Shown here piece by piece: positions 28,201 to 35,924 of a DNA stretch of 64,000 nt (positions within the stretch are counted from its first letter, which is position 1; every line of letters begins with the position of its first letter). The stretch covers positions 6,369,501 to 6,433,500 of the forward strand of contig NC_054750.1 of assembly GCF_018143015.1 (NCBI RefSeq), read 5' to 3'. The notes beneath the pieces were generated by a model. The model was not told the origin of the DNA. It did no database searches and was given only the letters and a program-made list of their open reading frames with translations. This stretch comes from Lytechinus variegatus (lineage: Eukaryota; Echinodermata; Echinoidea; Temnopleuroida; Toxopneustidae). The position numbers and the translations under genes were made by a program.

Positions 28201-31200
28201 CGTTGTACAACGAAGGCCTACCTCTGTTTTTTTTCAGACTATCTGTTGTCATGGTTGTCGAATCCATTAACCAATGCAATATCGAATAAGTATAAATTGT
28301 TAAGAGAGTAAGTACATTAGTGACTACACCAGAGGTAATAAATGATAGATGGGTAAATTAAAATGATGAAAACTTATTGTGATTTTTTCCAATATATACT
28401 TTAAAAATGTCAGCTATCCATCTTATACAATTGCGTTTTTACTAATGAGTGCATTGTAAGTTGTGTTCTCTGACTACAAACGATCATAGTTTGTTATTTG
28501 AATTGTCCATGTTTTTATTCATCGATATACACTTGATTTCAGCGTTAAATATTCATAATTTAATTCATTAATTTACTAGAACATGCATTCGTCCAATTAT
28601 TCATTACTTATTGCATTGACTCATCACCCTGCATTGTATTCTTTACTTATTTGCATAAATGACAATTTTTATTCAATTATGTATATTTTCTGTAATTTCT
28701 TTCCCCCTCAACAGCTCAGGTGGTGTTTTGTTCGATAGCAGGCTATACCACCGGGGCCTGTGCAACACTCCAAACTGTCATGTGTGTGTCACTCTTCGGT
28801 CCTGGCCAAATGAAATATGCATATCCTGGTGTCATTCTGGCCGTAGGGGTCGCTATGCTCACCAGTCCGCCTATAGCAGGTAGGTATAGAGTGGGAGAGG
28901 GGATAGAGCATGGAGGGATGTGTCCAAGAGGGGTGGGGCGACATCATGCACCCTTAGAAAATACAAGTTAGAACGATTAATTTGGTGTTTTTATCATTTG
29001 AACATTATACATGCATTTTATATGTCTTGAACCTGGTCAATAACCCAATCAATCAATCATGACCAATCAATCAATATTTCAATCAGTTGATGAAACAATA
29101 AAACAATCAACAATAAATGAATGAATGAATCAATCAATCAGTCAATCAACCAATCAGTCAATAAATCAAGGGGGAAGAGAGAGAAGGAGAGTGGGCAAGG
29201 GGGTGACGAAGAGATAAAAAGGGGGCAGGAGAGGGAAAGGATGATGATACCTTTCCCTGATGATGTTTCTTGGTATTGTTTCTCTTATGCACACAGGTTA
29301 ATACTGAGAAGTATAGAAACGAAATCTAATTTAATAAAAAAGTGGAATTCAATGAGTTAAATTATGAAAATTTATGTGTTGTTGGTTTTATCATTATCAC
29401 GGCCTTATAGAAGACCACCACGTTGGATGCAAATAGCCACCGCGAATAAGTAACATAATTGATTGAATTAAACATGACCAAATGAAAACATTCAAATATG
29501 CATTTATTTTCTCCCATTGTCACAAAATATAATTTATACAAAATCATCTGCCATAAAAAGAGTATACATATAACAGAATTGTGAACAGAAGAAGACGTAA
29601 TTCCCTAAAAGCTTCAAAACCTTGTGGCGTGATACGCCTCCTGTAGCACGAATGCAAATTTGATGATATCAAGAGCCTTGTTCAAGGTTAAAGAAATTAA
29701 AGAGGAGGAAGGGTGGAAAAGAAAGAACAAGGGATGATGAAAGGGGAAGGGGTTATAGGAAGCTAGAGAAGACAGAAAAGTGAGACATATATATTGTAAG
29801 ATCAATAATACTTATGCAACTGATATGACAAGGAGCTTGAAGCTATATAATTGTGATCAGGGGTGTCGAGTGTCATCCAGGACCGTAGGTGTCCCATCAG
29901 CCCCGTCTCAGAGTGACAGTCGTGCTGACAGGAAAACAGGCGGGAGATGAGAGAAAGGGGATGTGAGATCCTCTGAGATATTGGGTGTTGGGGATGAGGA
30001 ATGTAAGAGGTAGGGAGACGGGTAGGTTTGCTGGAACGAGGGAAATTGTGCGTTCTACACTGTAAGAAAATTTATCCTTAAAATAAAAGAAGTTCCTGCA
30101 GCAGAGTCTCGAATCAAAATTCTTATTACACCCCCCCCCCCCCCGTAGATCTACAAGCAAAAAGTTCACTTTTGCGAAAAAATAGTGTTTTGTTTTATTT
30201 CACACCGGAGAACGTATATTATTAGCGAATACTTGGATTTGAATTACATTTTGATATTAAAAGTATAAGATTAATGACAATAGAAGGAAGAGATGGGAGA
30301 AAAGATTTTTGTGTATAACGAGAGGCTTGATTCAAGGAGGAATGAGAAAGGAGAGAAAGTTGAAATCGGAGCGATTTACTATCACTGAAAGAAAATAACA
30401 TAGTCATGGTAGTAATTACGTTATGTGTATAGGGTGATATATAGTCAGTGACATGAGGTAGAAAGACACGTACTGCAGAGAGAGAGAGGAGGGGGTAAAT
30501 GTCAGTCGAGTTCACCTGATACCTTTAACAGATATAGGCCTATTCAAGACGCAGTGTTAAGCATTCGAGCAATTTGATACATCAACGTCTTCAAATGTCC
30601 ACATGAAGCATTTTAGTCAAGAAGGAATATGAGCAATGGATGGAGGCTTGGCCGGGATGCTTGCCTCCAATAAAAATTCATCTCCAAGAAAAAAAATAGA
30701 GAGGCAAAGAAAAAAAATGGCAAGAGAGAAGGGTGAAACACGATACCATTTTCTGAATGTTATGTCAAAATCTATTACAAAAATGTTTGCTCGCTTGCTT
30801 CTCTCGCTGGCAACTTCTTGATAAATTTTGTCCGATACGTGATATCTTGCCCCTCCTATTTTTGGCTTATCACGCCACGGATGTATCGGAAGTCATACCT
30901 ACCACGTTATAGGTATATTTACACGTATTCTTAAAATAACACATTTCAGGGTAAATTGAAGGAGGAGGGGGTGTAAGAAAAGCGAACTATCATTAATAAC
31001 ATTGTACCACTTTGTAAATCTTGATTTTGTTCACATACACGCATGGAATAAAATTCAATTCATTTATTCTTTTCCATCAAAAAACAACAAAATATTACAT
31101 TTGAAATACACATGTATATACAAAAGATATATCAAATACATAAGCATAGTAAATTAATAAGTGATAGAAATAAATGGAAAATGGAACACCTGTATAAAGC

Positions 31201-33309
31201 CTTTTTAAAAAAGCTTGTAATTGGCAGAAGTCCAAAAGTTAACAAAATACAAATAATGATAATAATAATAGATGGCGCATGTATTTTAATTCAACATCTC
31301 GCCCCCCTGTCCCCACTCCCCCCTCCCCCTTATCCCATCTCTCTCTCTCGGGTAGAATTCAAAATTAATATAGGCTAAAATTTAAGTTTAAATGAAATGT
31401 GATAATTAATGTGATACCAAATAAACTTTAAGATTTTTTTTATGTATCTCTATTTCCCCCCATATTTCACATCAATGAATGATTCCTTCATACCTCCCCG
31501 ATTTTAAGACAGTCATGTTTTTTATCTAACACACACAAATAATTCATAAATCTCAGATTGAATAAAAGCAAAATACCATGAACTTCGAATATTAAAGAAC
31601 GAACCAGATTTTATGACGACATTTTATCGTGCTGGCGCTGAGTGATGCGCCATTGTTCTTGTAACGTTTATTACAAACAACACCATGGCTCCGTGCCACA
31701 AACATAATCTATTGTAGAACAAATTGTTGCGATTGATTGCATTGACAACACCTCGCAATCAATCGTAAAAATCAAGCTTAAGATTTATCGTTAAGATTTG
31801 TGTAATGCGACCCAGGTTCACATAGGGTGACACACACCGTTAATAATGTTATCCCTCGTATTTATTGACATATTCTATGGAGCTGCATATTTTCAAGTGA
31901 AAAATGAATACTCTATTTTGTGGAAGACGATGTTTGTGTTCTTCATGAGAGCCATAATCATTTAGAAACACAGACTTTTCAGAATCAAACAATCAACGCT
32001 TTAGAAACATAGACTTTTCATAATCAATCAAATAAGGAAAAAAAAAGAATGCCTCAGTTTTAAAGCCATGACGGTAATAGTATGGCTTCGTTTTATTTAC
32101 GTAATCTGACCTTGATAATTTCCCGTACGGGGGTTCAGATACTTGATTCGAAATTTATAAATTGTGTATTGTTATTGTTTTGGTCGCAGTTACACAACAC
32201 AATCATAATCAAAGCATTAATAAGGGGGGGGGGGTGGATTTTAGTCCTTTTGTACGACTATCATGAATGTGGATCAATAATTTTGTTTACCGATATGCTA
32301 CCAAATTTTTACCTTGATTTTATTTCGACATTAATAGGTTGGGGCCGATTATATAATGTCGTGATTGTTTCTATATATTTGATCATTTATTATTTTCATT
32401 TTGGGGTCCGTTCTTATGATTGGTAATTCATAGCGGCGAATTCAGAGGCGCGTTTCCCCTCTGGATGATATATGTAAACTCAACCATGTTAACGAAAAAA
32501 AGGAGAGAGTATTTGGAGTGATGACATTTTATACCCTACCCCCCCCCCCTTTAAAAGAAATGGTCCATTTAGCCTCCTTCCTCCTTACTGGTTATTTCTG
32601 GAAACCCCGCGTGCTTGTTTTTAATATCTAATTAGATATTTGCAAACGCTTTACATGCACGTATGTCGAATTATAGAAAGGTCTGTACAAAATAATCAAT
32701 TAAAAACCGGTTCATTGAACACAGCTGAGCCCAGTAGTAAAGTGCAACTGACGTCATCCAGTTCGCTTCAATTCAGTTTATAAAAAGATATGGTGCATGA
32801 CACTAATGATAAAAGGTCAAATGCGAGATTGTGATTTAAACAACAGGGAACTCGAAAGTAAAACAAAATAAGGATAGTGTTGTCATCCGACTCCTAATCA
32901 TCCACCTCCATTACTATTTGGTGTCTCAATTTACGTTTATATAGACCCTAAATAAAATAAAAACTGTGTGAAAAGAAAATGCGAAAATTTACAGTGACCT
33001 ATACTTTCCCCATTCTCGTTTTTCTTCATATATTCCACACACTCTCCCCCTTTCTTTCCATCTCTCGCCTCTCCCCCCCCCCCCCCTCTCTCCCTCTCCC
33101 TCTCTTTCACATCTTCTCTTTATCCCTCTCTCCCAGGTCTGTGTCGTGACATCCAGGGTAATTACGTAGGAGCCTTCTTCATTGCCGCTGCTGCCTGTTT
33201 CTCGTCGGTGATGGCGCACCTCCCTTTGAGCTGTTCAATCAAGCCAGGCTCGAAACAAGCTCGGACCCCGTTGGGAGAGAATGACGAAGGAATCGTCTCA
33301 AACGCGTAA
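669..33309 (+). CDS. SLC16 / monocarboxylate-transporter-like protein, six exons (gene span)
   Basis: Joined exons 669-924, 11107-11292, 15717-16444, 16910-17114, 28715-28879 and 33137-33309 give an open frame of 570 codons plus TAA. Splice phases are 1,1,0,1,1 and all agree. Residues 42-47 read DGGWGW, the conserved TM1 signature of the SLC16 family, a major-facilitator group that usually carries monocarboxylates or related small molecules across the plasma membrane. TM segments 1-6 lie in exons 1-3, followed by a polar cytoplasmic loop of roughly 140 residues, then TM7-12 in the end of exon 3 and exons 4-6. The TM4-5 region has the family-like YFDTKIGTATGLAMSGTG. The C-tail is short and polar. 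Start ATG 669 has a good context (A at -3, G at +4). The substrate cannot be told from sequence. About four residues seem absent at the exon 1/2 junction (see findings). Confidence 0.9.
1228..1255. repeat. (TA)n microsatellite
   Basis: Uninterrupted TA dinucleotide run in SLC16-like intron 1, within AT-rich flanks. Confidence 0.9.
1383..1545. repeat. Dispersed repeat resembling 30640-30830
   Basis: AAGAAAAAAAATGGAGAAAA, GGGGTGAAATGTGATATTA, TTTCTGAATATTATA and TTCTCGCTCGCCTTGCTCTC in shared order with 30640-30830; a GCTCGCTCGC-type core also appears at about 50860. Confidence 0.55.
1670..1806. mobile_element. Partial 'GTGAACACACT' palindromic MITE
   Basis: Repeats the motif GTGAACACACTGCCC three to four times and ends in GTTCTCTCCGGCAGGG, resembling the terminal repeat of the larger element at 41078-41612. 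The left end is unclear. Confidence 0.5.
1807..3090. other. Intron stretch without recognised genes
   Basis: AT-rich, with short purine-rich patches (about 2400-2480, GA-rich plus a G run). No ORF here resembles a known protein and no terminal repeats were recognised. Confidence 0.5.
3091..3327. mobile_element. MITE, family A (CCGGTGTT inverted repeats), copy 1
   Basis: Starts CACTGCAAAAACCCCGGTGTT and ends with the inverse (AACCGGTGTTTTTACAGTG). The interior carries further short palindromes of GGTGTT/AACACC. About 237 bp and non-coding. A full second copy is at 36734-36957 and a half copy at 11331-11440. Confidence 0.8.
3328..3452. repeat. Trinucleotide microsatellite (TAG)n / (ATC)n
   Basis: TAG units directly abut the end of the preceding MITE and pass into imperfect ATT/ATC units. 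Apparent ORFs rich in L, I, S or V across it are translations of the repeat. Confidence 0.9.
3556..3713. mobile_element. MITE, GGGCCCGTTGCATAAAACT family
   Basis: Terminal inverted repeats GGCCCGTTGCATAAAACT and its inverse flank paired ACCTGAGAAAACTC / GAGTTTTCTCAGGT. About 158 bp, able to fold end to end. Confidence 0.8.
3990..4200. mobile_element. Dispersed repeat family O (TTTTCGACAAAGACTGC), copy 1
   Basis: Contains TTTTCGACAAACGCTGTTTTGTCATGAAGG followed by a GACAAAAGATT...GAATGCGTCTG segment; here and below long motifs are only sampled. Shared with 7820-8060, 10340-10800, 39690-39990, 47490-47720 and 53930-54070. Left and right arms are roughly inverse, suggesting a MITE-like element. 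Boundaries are approximate. Confidence 0.55.
4771..5284. mobile_element. Inverted-repeat element with GACGTCTGTTACG termini
   Basis: Ends GACGTCTGTTACG and its inverse CGTAACAGACGTC. Extended similarity follows (TGCTTATAG...TTACTCGC on the left, its degenerate inverse on the right). About 514 bp, non-coding, with internal alternating purine/pyrimidine palindromes around 5108-5165. Confidence 0.7.
5636..5776. mobile_element. Family K element, one end only
   Basis: Resembles the right arm of 12745-13276: ATAACTTTC..., TTTCTCTCAAACCTTCACC and a terminal GTCAGGGTGAACTTCCC. No matching left arm is nearby, so it is a truncated copy. Confidence 0.5.
6268..6415. mobile_element. MITE, GGGGCCCGTTGCAGAAAGAGTTGC family
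   Basis: CAGGGGCCCGTTGCAG opens it and CTGCAACAGACCCCAG closes it. GCAACTC / AACGCAACTC arms pair across about 148 bp. Confidence 0.75.
6713..6867. mobile_element. MITE, family C (CCGTTTCATAAAG...TTCGTAAG), copy 1
   Basis: Left GGGGCCGTTTCATAAAGATG with TTCGTAAGTTA; right TAACTTACGAACAGC with TTTATGAAACACC. Also holds the paired CGACTGGT / ACCAGTCG. About 155 bp. Confidence 0.8.
7646..7735. repeat. Hairpin repeat of GGGGTGCT / AGCACCCC
   Basis: GGGGGTGCTAGGGGTGCT faces GAAGCACCCC and a second inverse AGGCAGCACCCCTAGG 60 bases later. Several alternative stems are possible. Confidence 0.6.
7820..8060. mobile_element. Dispersed repeat family O, copy 2
   Basis: GGACAAAGACTGCTTTGTCATGAAGG, then TTTTGACAGTAGATTTTC, then CAGAATATGTCCCCGTCGAG; the same order as copy 1. 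The left arm (AGGTCTTTGTCAAAAATAG) is roughly inverse. Confidence 0.55.
9276..9395. mobile_element. Fragment of family F element
   Basis: Matches the interior of 12279-12598: GTGCCAAATGAGCTGACAAATT, a CTGTTA stretch, and ATTGGCTATCCATAGTTTAAC. Ends are missing. Confidence 0.5.
10340..10800. mobile_element. Dispersed repeat family O, copy 3, interrupted by a family C MITE
   Basis: The left arm (GCAACCACTACGCAGACGC..., about 10353-10440) and right arm (TTCGACAAAGACTTCTACGC..., about 10640-10800) are split by the MITE at 10464-10633. This shows the family C element inserted later. Confidence 0.5.
10464..10633. mobile_element. MITE, family C, copy 2
   Basis: GGGGCCCGTTTCATACAGCT with TTCGTAAGTTACGAA on the left; ACTTTACGAACAGCTTTATG and AAACACC on the right. 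The inner CGCACGACTGG / CCAGTCGTGCG also pairs. Confidence 0.8.
10853..10925. repeat. (GAT)n-type microsatellite
   Basis: GATGATGATGATGATGA with interruptions. Aspartate-rich apparent ORFs here are repeat translations. Confidence 0.85.
11107..11292 (+). CDS. SLC16-like exon 2 (TM2-TM3)
   Basis: Preceded by a long pyrimidine tract ending TTTCAG and followed by GAG|GTCAGT. Encodes VPGSLIFMTMVV, then the family pattern NPYAGLLADKYGHRPVIFVGG (TM2, loop with D/R residues, TM3). Phase 1 in and phase 1 out, so this exon could be skipped without shifting the frame. Confidence 0.9.
11331..11440. mobile_element. MITE family A, left half
   Basis: AATGTAAAAACGCCGGTGTT and CATTTAACACCAG match the first 110 bases of 3091-3327. 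The right half is absent. It begins only about 40 bases after the exon 2 donor of the SLC16-like gene. Confidence 0.6.
11479..11684. mobile_element. Half copy of family B (GACGAGTGGATACCATGCG) element
   Basis: A G run, then CATTGACGACTGGATACCATGCG and repeated ACCCTTAACAAGTATTGG units, as in the left half of 18576-19119. The right half is missing. Confidence 0.7.
11686..11775. mobile_element. Half copy of family C MITE
   Basis: TGTTTCATGAAGAATTAAAG, AGTTCGTAATACACG and CACGACTGGTGAC match the left arm of 10464-10633. The right arm is missing. Confidence 0.5.
12279..12598. mobile_element. Family F MITE (GGCCGGTATTCTGAA termini)
   Basis: Left GGCCGGTATTCTGAAGTCGG with GTTTAATAACTTAGACCAC; right GTTTAATTTAAGCCTGAG with TTCAGAATCCGGGCC. 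About 320 bp, non-coding. Related pieces at 9276-9395 and about 19620-19905. Confidence 0.75.
12745..13276. mobile_element. Family K inverted-repeat element, full copy
   Basis: The left arm has GGAAGTTCATCCTTGCGATA and AAGTTGGTATC; the right arm has the inverse (AACCAACTTATTATCAGAGT and GAAATTCCCC). Both arms carry a GTGACG(T/A)C site and a TATGTAAT/ATGCATAAA block. About 530 bp. Related copies or parts at 5636-5776, 41950-42230 and 62945-63205. Confidence 0.65.
13413..13485 (+). repeat. tRNA-like fragment (A box and B box), probable SINE head or tRNA pseudogene
   Basis: TGGTCGAGTGGTAGG resembles an RNA polymerase III A box and CGCGGTTCGAATTTCACCG a B box with a T-loop. I cannot close a full cloverleaf with an acceptor stem, so it is not called a working tRNA. 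Confidence 0.45.
13486..15030. other. Intron 2 stretch without recognised genes
   Basis: Mixed-composition unique-looking DNA. The minus-strand frame at 13758-14030 has no recognisable domain. Short GATC-rich repeats occur at about 14100-14135. Confidence 0.4.
15031..15290. mobile_element. MITE with CGCAGAGTAGCCAATCTGGTCC termini
   Basis: Left end CGCAGAGTAGCCAATCTGG; right end inverse CTAGATTAGCTCCTCTGCA. GAGGGACCAGT / ACTGGTCCTTC pair inside, and a central palindrome TTGGAGTGAAAGTGT...AACACTTTCACTCCAA lies at 15140-15181. Confidence 0.75.
15717..16444 (+). CDS. SLC16-like exon 3 (TM4-TM6, central loop, TM7)
   Basis: Largest exon. It begins GIGFGLSHMPAVVMLSHYFD, contains FGWRGTMMILSAI (TM6, with the FGWRG motif typical of the family), then a long polar loop rich in K, E, N and S, and ends in TM7 (MYLSFLMGINLTFFGMTI). 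The acceptor is TTGCAG|GT and the donor GTG|GTAAGA, phase 0. The open frame continues upstream of the acceptor to 15653, but those residues are intronic. Confidence 0.92.
16910..17114 (+). CDS. SLC16-like exon 4 (TM8-TM9)
   Basis: Acceptor GAACAG|GC and donor GCAG|GTTAGT. Encodes AKRALEYGIHDVHSSLLVAVLGLSQAAGRVLSG..., matching the TM8 region of SLC16 proteins (GxxxxxGRVxxGxxxDR). Only 465 bp separate it from exon 3, the shortest intron of the gene. Confidence 0.9.
17560..17967. repeat. Degenerate tandem repeat of CGAACCTTCGGAATTA units
   Basis: Some 18-20 units of a 10-24-bp motif (CGAACCTT(C/A)(G/A)GAATTACGAA and variants with GGACTAA). The first quarter is in the opposite orientation (GGTTCGTAATTCCGA), so the array is also a large imperfect palindrome. 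Confidence 0.85.
18215..18490. repeat. (CA)n and (CT)n simple-sequence region
   Basis: CACACA run at about 18215-18265 in a C/A/T-only stretch, followed by CTCTCT at 18455-18490. Apparent ORFs rich in H, T and P are translations of it. Confidence 0.85.
18576..19119. mobile_element. Family B inverted-repeat element, full copy
   Basis: Terminal repeat CCCCGGGGGGGCCACTT, then ACGAGTGGATACCATGCGCG; the right end is its inverse (CGCGCATGGTATCCACTCGT, then AAGTGGCCCCCCGGGG). The inside has repeated CCCTTAACAAGTATTGG and CCTAAACACGTA motifs. 544 bp, no ORF. Second copy 33905-34723, half copy 11479-11684. Confidence 0.85.
19333..19610 (-). mobile_element. Probable 3' end of a non-LTR retrotransposon
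   Basis: Begins with TTTCATTTCATTTATTTCC (on the minus strand a GAAAT-type tail) and an A/C/T-poor leader lacking ORFs. 31049-31220 starts in the same way. No coding region is attached. The family assignment is inference from tail form only. Confidence 0.35.
19620..19905. mobile_element. Family F element, right part
   Basis: GGTTTAATTTAATCTCTGG at the left and TTAGATCATGGTCTAAGTTC, then ACCTGACTTCTGAATAC at the right resemble the arms of 12279-12598. A CCCGTATTCTT remnant at 19323 may be its displaced left tip, separated by the 19333-19610 insertion. Confidence 0.45.
19906..20830. other. Intron 4 stretch without recognised genes
   Basis: AT-rich unique-looking sequence. No ORF of note and no terminal repeats seen. 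Confidence 0.4.
20831..21170. repeat. (GAT)n / (GGT)n microsatellite region
   Basis: Dense GATGATGATGATGAT and GGTGGTGGTGG runs with interruptions. Methionine- and valine-rich apparent ORFs are repeat translations. Confidence 0.9.
21171..22734. other. Intron 4 stretch without recognised genes
   Basis: No domain-bearing ORF, RNA gene or terminal repeat recognised. Confidence 0.4.
22735..23580. repeat. Highly diverged long-period tandem repeat (about 140-250 bp units)
   Basis: The landmark AAAATGGCNGCCATAG recurs near 22780, 22917, 23096, 23284 and 23530, each followed by a TATGTACAATNTGAATG-like block and an AAATATAT(C/A)ATTTC-like block. Units differ by indels, giving uneven spacing. Confidence 0.55.
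24154..24500 (+). mobile_element. tRNA-derived SINE with intact target-site duplication
   Basis: GAGCCTTGATGTAGTGGTTC (A box) and GGTCGTGTGTTCGAATCCC (B box) form a tRNA-like head; a unique body and a tail ending AAGTGCTGTATAAAAGCGG follow. The 10-bp TTATCTGGAG occurs at 24144-24153 and 24501-24510 as flanking direct repeats, fixing both ends (347 bp). Transcription by RNA polymerase III is expected of the class. It lies in the same orientation as the host SLC16-like gene. Confidence 0.85.
24511..26698. other. Intron 4 stretch without recognised genes
   Basis: AT-rich. Short ORFs of 60-75 codons show no domain and biased low-complexity composition. Confidence 0.4.
26699..26938. mobile_element. 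Dispersed repeat with TGAATCCAGAATTTTCTAAAGG ends
   Basis: GTGAATCCAGAATTTTC at the left and CCTGAATCCGTCACTGGTG at the right are loosely inverse. The interior has C- and G-run blocks (GGGGAGGGGGCA / CCCCCTCCCCC). A comparable layout occurs at 44335-44598. Confidence 0.5.
27461..28053. mobile_element. Long-TIR MITE flanked by TTAA (piggyBac-type)
   Basis: TTAA + AGGGGAATGAAACCTTTGG at the left and CCAAAGGTTTCATTCTCCT + TTAA at the right. The inverted similarity extends about 180 bp inwards (ATAATGAGAAAGTTATGAGC / its inverse; CTATGGAGATCCTCCCATTGGC-like / inverse). The TTAA duplication is the hallmark of piggyBac-superfamily insertion. 593 bp including both TTAA, non-coding. Confidence 0.85.
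28054..28714. other. Intron 4 end without recognised genes
   Basis: AT-rich; a T-rich pyrimidine tract precedes the exon 5 acceptor at 28713-28714. Confidence 0.4.
28715..28879 (+). CDS. SLC16-like exon 5 (TM10-TM11)
   Basis: Acceptor CAACAG|CT and donor GCAG|GTAGGT. Encodes AQVVFCSIAGYTTGACATLQ... and ends at SPPIAG, which corresponds to the GPPxxG turn before TM12 in the family. Phase 1/1. Its 11.6-kb upstream intron is the longest in the gene. Confidence 0.9.
29036..29165. repeat. (CAAT)n tetranucleotide repeat
   Basis: CAATCAATCAAT and GAATGAATGAAT variants over about 130 bp, followed by a purine-rich tract to 29245. Confidence 0.9.
29246..30620. other. Intron 5 stretch without recognised genes
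   Basis: Several purine-rich patches, a C run at 30129-30145, and no ORF with a domain. Confidence 0.4.
30640..30830. repeat. Dispersed repeat resembling 1383-1545
   Basis: AGAAAAAAAATGGCAAGAGAG, AGGGTGAAACACGATACC, ATTTTCTGAATGTTAT and TTGCTCGCTTGCTTCTCTCG occur in the same order as at 1383-1545. Ends not defined. Confidence 0.55.
31049..31220 (-). mobile_element. Probable 3' end of a non-LTR retrotransposon
   Basis: AATTCAATTCATTTATTC, then TTTTCCATCAAAAAACAACA: the same kind of short-repeat tail and leader as 19333-19610, read on the minus strand. No coding part attached. Confidence 0.35.
31221..33029. other. Intron 5 stretch without recognised genes
   Basis: Holds a 30-bp direct repeat (TTTAGAAACA(C/T)AGACTTTTCA at about 31960 and 32000) and G/C runs. 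The 114-codon plus-strand frame at 32082-32426 has no recognised domain. Confidence 0.4.
33137..33309 (+). CDS. SLC16-like exon 6 (TM12, C-terminus, stop)
   Basis: A very long C/T-rich polypyrimidine tract (about 33030-33135) precedes TCCCAG. Translates GLCRDIQGNYVGAFFIAAAC..., the family's G-x-Y-x-x-x-F motif and last helix, then a polar tail of about 25 residues to TAA at 33307-33309. Confidence 0.9.
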
Positions 33310-33359
33310 TTTTTTTCTTCCCTTCCTCTTTCTACAATTTCATGTAGGAGCAGACATTA

Positions 33360-33365
33360 AATAAA
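33360..33365 (+). promoter_or_regulatory. Candidate polyadenylation signal of the SLC16-like gene
   Basis: AATAAA about 50 bases after the stop codon, the nearest canonical hexamer on this strand. Later hexamers could also be used. Confidence 0.45.
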
Positions 33366-33904
33366 AACAATCTTTCATAAATTACACCAACAAGTATAGT
33401 ATAAAATTATCTTTACTTTGATTTTAAATTGATCAAAAAAAATATTATCAGAGCCCTATTTCGTTAACTCATATTCTTCGTATTTGAATTTATGAGACAC
33501 TGTCGCTCTTTCTTTTATCTAAACATTTAAAATGACATTAAACAGGGTTATTAAAACGAGGTTGAATTCCGTATCCACTCTTTTGCAAAGATGATATCTA
33601 TGTTGTAGCTTTTTACTATATGTTTTCCATACAAGTTCATAAGATCATAGGTATATGTTACAAAAAAGTAAGAGGTCAAAATGCAAATTATTGTTTTAAA
33701 TAGAGTTATTTATTTGTCATAGAAATCACGTTTGACCGACCTTGAAATGGTGTTCTTTCGTATAGATACATTGGTACAATACAGTCACTTATTTTACAAT
33801 TGCCTGCAAACCTGAATTATATTTATTAAGCAAAGAATTGCATATTATATATATTCATATTAATGTTAACATTTGAAAAAAAAAGAAAACTCTCAGTCTT
33901 TGTC

Positions 33905-34723
33905 GGGGGGGGGGGGCACTTTTATTGACGAGTGGATAAAATGCGTGACCATGGGGTTTCGAACAGCATCCTAAACAAGTATTTTCCATTTCATGAAAAT
34001 GCACCCCTTAACAAGTAATGGAAACAAAACGGTACCCTTGACAAGACCCCCTAAACAAGTACAACGATGTCTTGTCGCAGACATTATCAAGGACGTCGGC
34101 TATACCTTTATATTTTCCACCAGGGGCGAAAATATGTCCAAAAAGGTAGGGGGACAAAGGCTGGAAAATCTGACAAGCAAAAAAAAAAGAAAAGAAGAAA
34201 GGTTAGCACCCTAAGTTTGTGCTCATTTCGACGAAAATAAATTTCACAAGCAAAAAAAAAAGGGTTATGCTAAAAGTTAGGTAATTTCGTCCTAAAATAC
34301 ACGTTTCATTACGTTTTTGAATAATGTAATTCTTACCATCATAAAAGACCAAAATTAGTAGGGGGACATGTGATATTGTGCCCCCCTACTATTTTAAGTA
34401 GGGGGACACGTCCCCCTGCCCCCACCCCGGGATTTCCGCCCATGCATTCCATCCCACACACTTCGCTCAAATCAGACTCTAAACACGTAGTGTTGGGGCA
34501 AAAAGTACATCCTTTATAATCTATTTCATTTTTTTTATATCCTCGCAAATTGGACCGTAAACACGTAGTTTTCCTAGCGAAATATATACCTTTTTTTCAT
34601 CATTTTAGTGTTTTTGACACCCTTATTTACATAACGTTCCCTATCTATATAGAGATATTTTTACTTTTTTTGGGGGGGGGTCATGCATGGTATCCACTCT
34701 TCAATGGAAGTTCCCCCCTCCCA
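33905..34723. mobile_element. Family B element, second copy, with an internal insertion
   Basis: Ends match 18576-19119 (ATTGACGAGTGGATAAAATG at left, CATGGTATCCACTCTTCAATG at right). It is about 275 bp longer because of extra sequence at roughly 34065-34440 that contains repeated GTAGGGGGACA and AAAAAAAAGAAAAG blocks. Confidence 0.75.
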
Positions 34724-35924
34724 GGAGTTTTCGACGAATTAGTATTAAAGTGTTGTTTTCTGACAATTTGAAAATGACAATCTTAAAGTGACGAGTCTTG
34801 GTCTGTTTATTATAGAAATGGTGCTACTTACAATCATTCCCGTTAATTCGTGCATTTCATTAATCGCTTAATCAATTTCGATTGAAACAATATTTTATGT
34901 AGTGTTCGACAAAACAGTATTTAAGTAGGATATTCTTTCAAAGTGAAAAGTCTTGGAGTCTTTATAAAAAACAATGGTGCTACTCATAACCATTCCCCCC
35001 TTCGAAGTGATTTTTAAAGTTAAAGAAATAGCGATGTGTTATGATGGTGATATGTCGGATTGTTCAGGCAAATTACTGGAAATGCATTTTGAATGTGGTT
35101 TGTAGTTGTTAGTGTATTTGTATTATCTGTATTGAAATTGAACAAAACAATGTGCCTAGAGAATATATAAAATACTTAGAGCTACCAGTTGAGTCTTATC
35201 TGTTTCAATTCCTTTTCAATTTTATTTTGTTCAGTTCATTCTTATAGCCCTGTTGTTTTTTGCCGTTTTTTTTCAATGTGTATGTAAATTGTAAAATGTC
35301 GCATTGAAATTTCTATTTTTAAACGTTTCATTCTATCTTGTGTGTAAAAATATAAGAAACTATAATGGTATTATTGTTGGATTTGTATCTACATAATTTA
35401 CGTAAGAAACATAAGATTTATTGAAGAAATTCATATGGTGTTATTTTCGTTAAGGATTTTTTTTTATATAGCCAAAGAACATGTTTAACTGCTTAATTTG
35501 TCTTGTGTTTATTCAATATATGTAACATTGTTGCATTTTAATGTATTTCATTACAAATTTGATATACATTTTATATTATATTAATTTCGTAAGAGATCCT
35601 ATGAAACCTATCAGATAATCAAAACATATTAAAAGTTATATATCAGAAGAAATACCGTACTGGTAGTGATTATTGTTATGTTTTGGTAAGGTATTAGACT
35701 ACCTCACTAAAGTATGATACATTATAGTGTGTGAAATTTGCTACATTTTATAAAGAGAATCATCATCATTATAGAAACACAGTAAATATCATTTTATTTC
35801 AAATCATTTATGCCATATGCATTTAAGATTTGTCTATAGCTGTGTATGCATGGCTAAACATTCTATAAAAAAATCTCATGCGAACATCATTTTAAAGATG
35901 TTTATGCATATTGTAAGTCTTTAA
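34724..35924. other. Intergenic stretch without recognised genes
   Basis: Follows the SLC16-like gene. Strongly AT-rich with no ORF above 60 codons, no terminal repeats seen. Confidence 0.45.

Noticed and set aside
32082..32426. 114-codon plus-strand ORF with hydrophobic stretches
   Set aside because: No recognisable domain, AT-rich composition that favours I/L/F/Y, and it lies inside an intron of the SLC16-like gene on the same strand.
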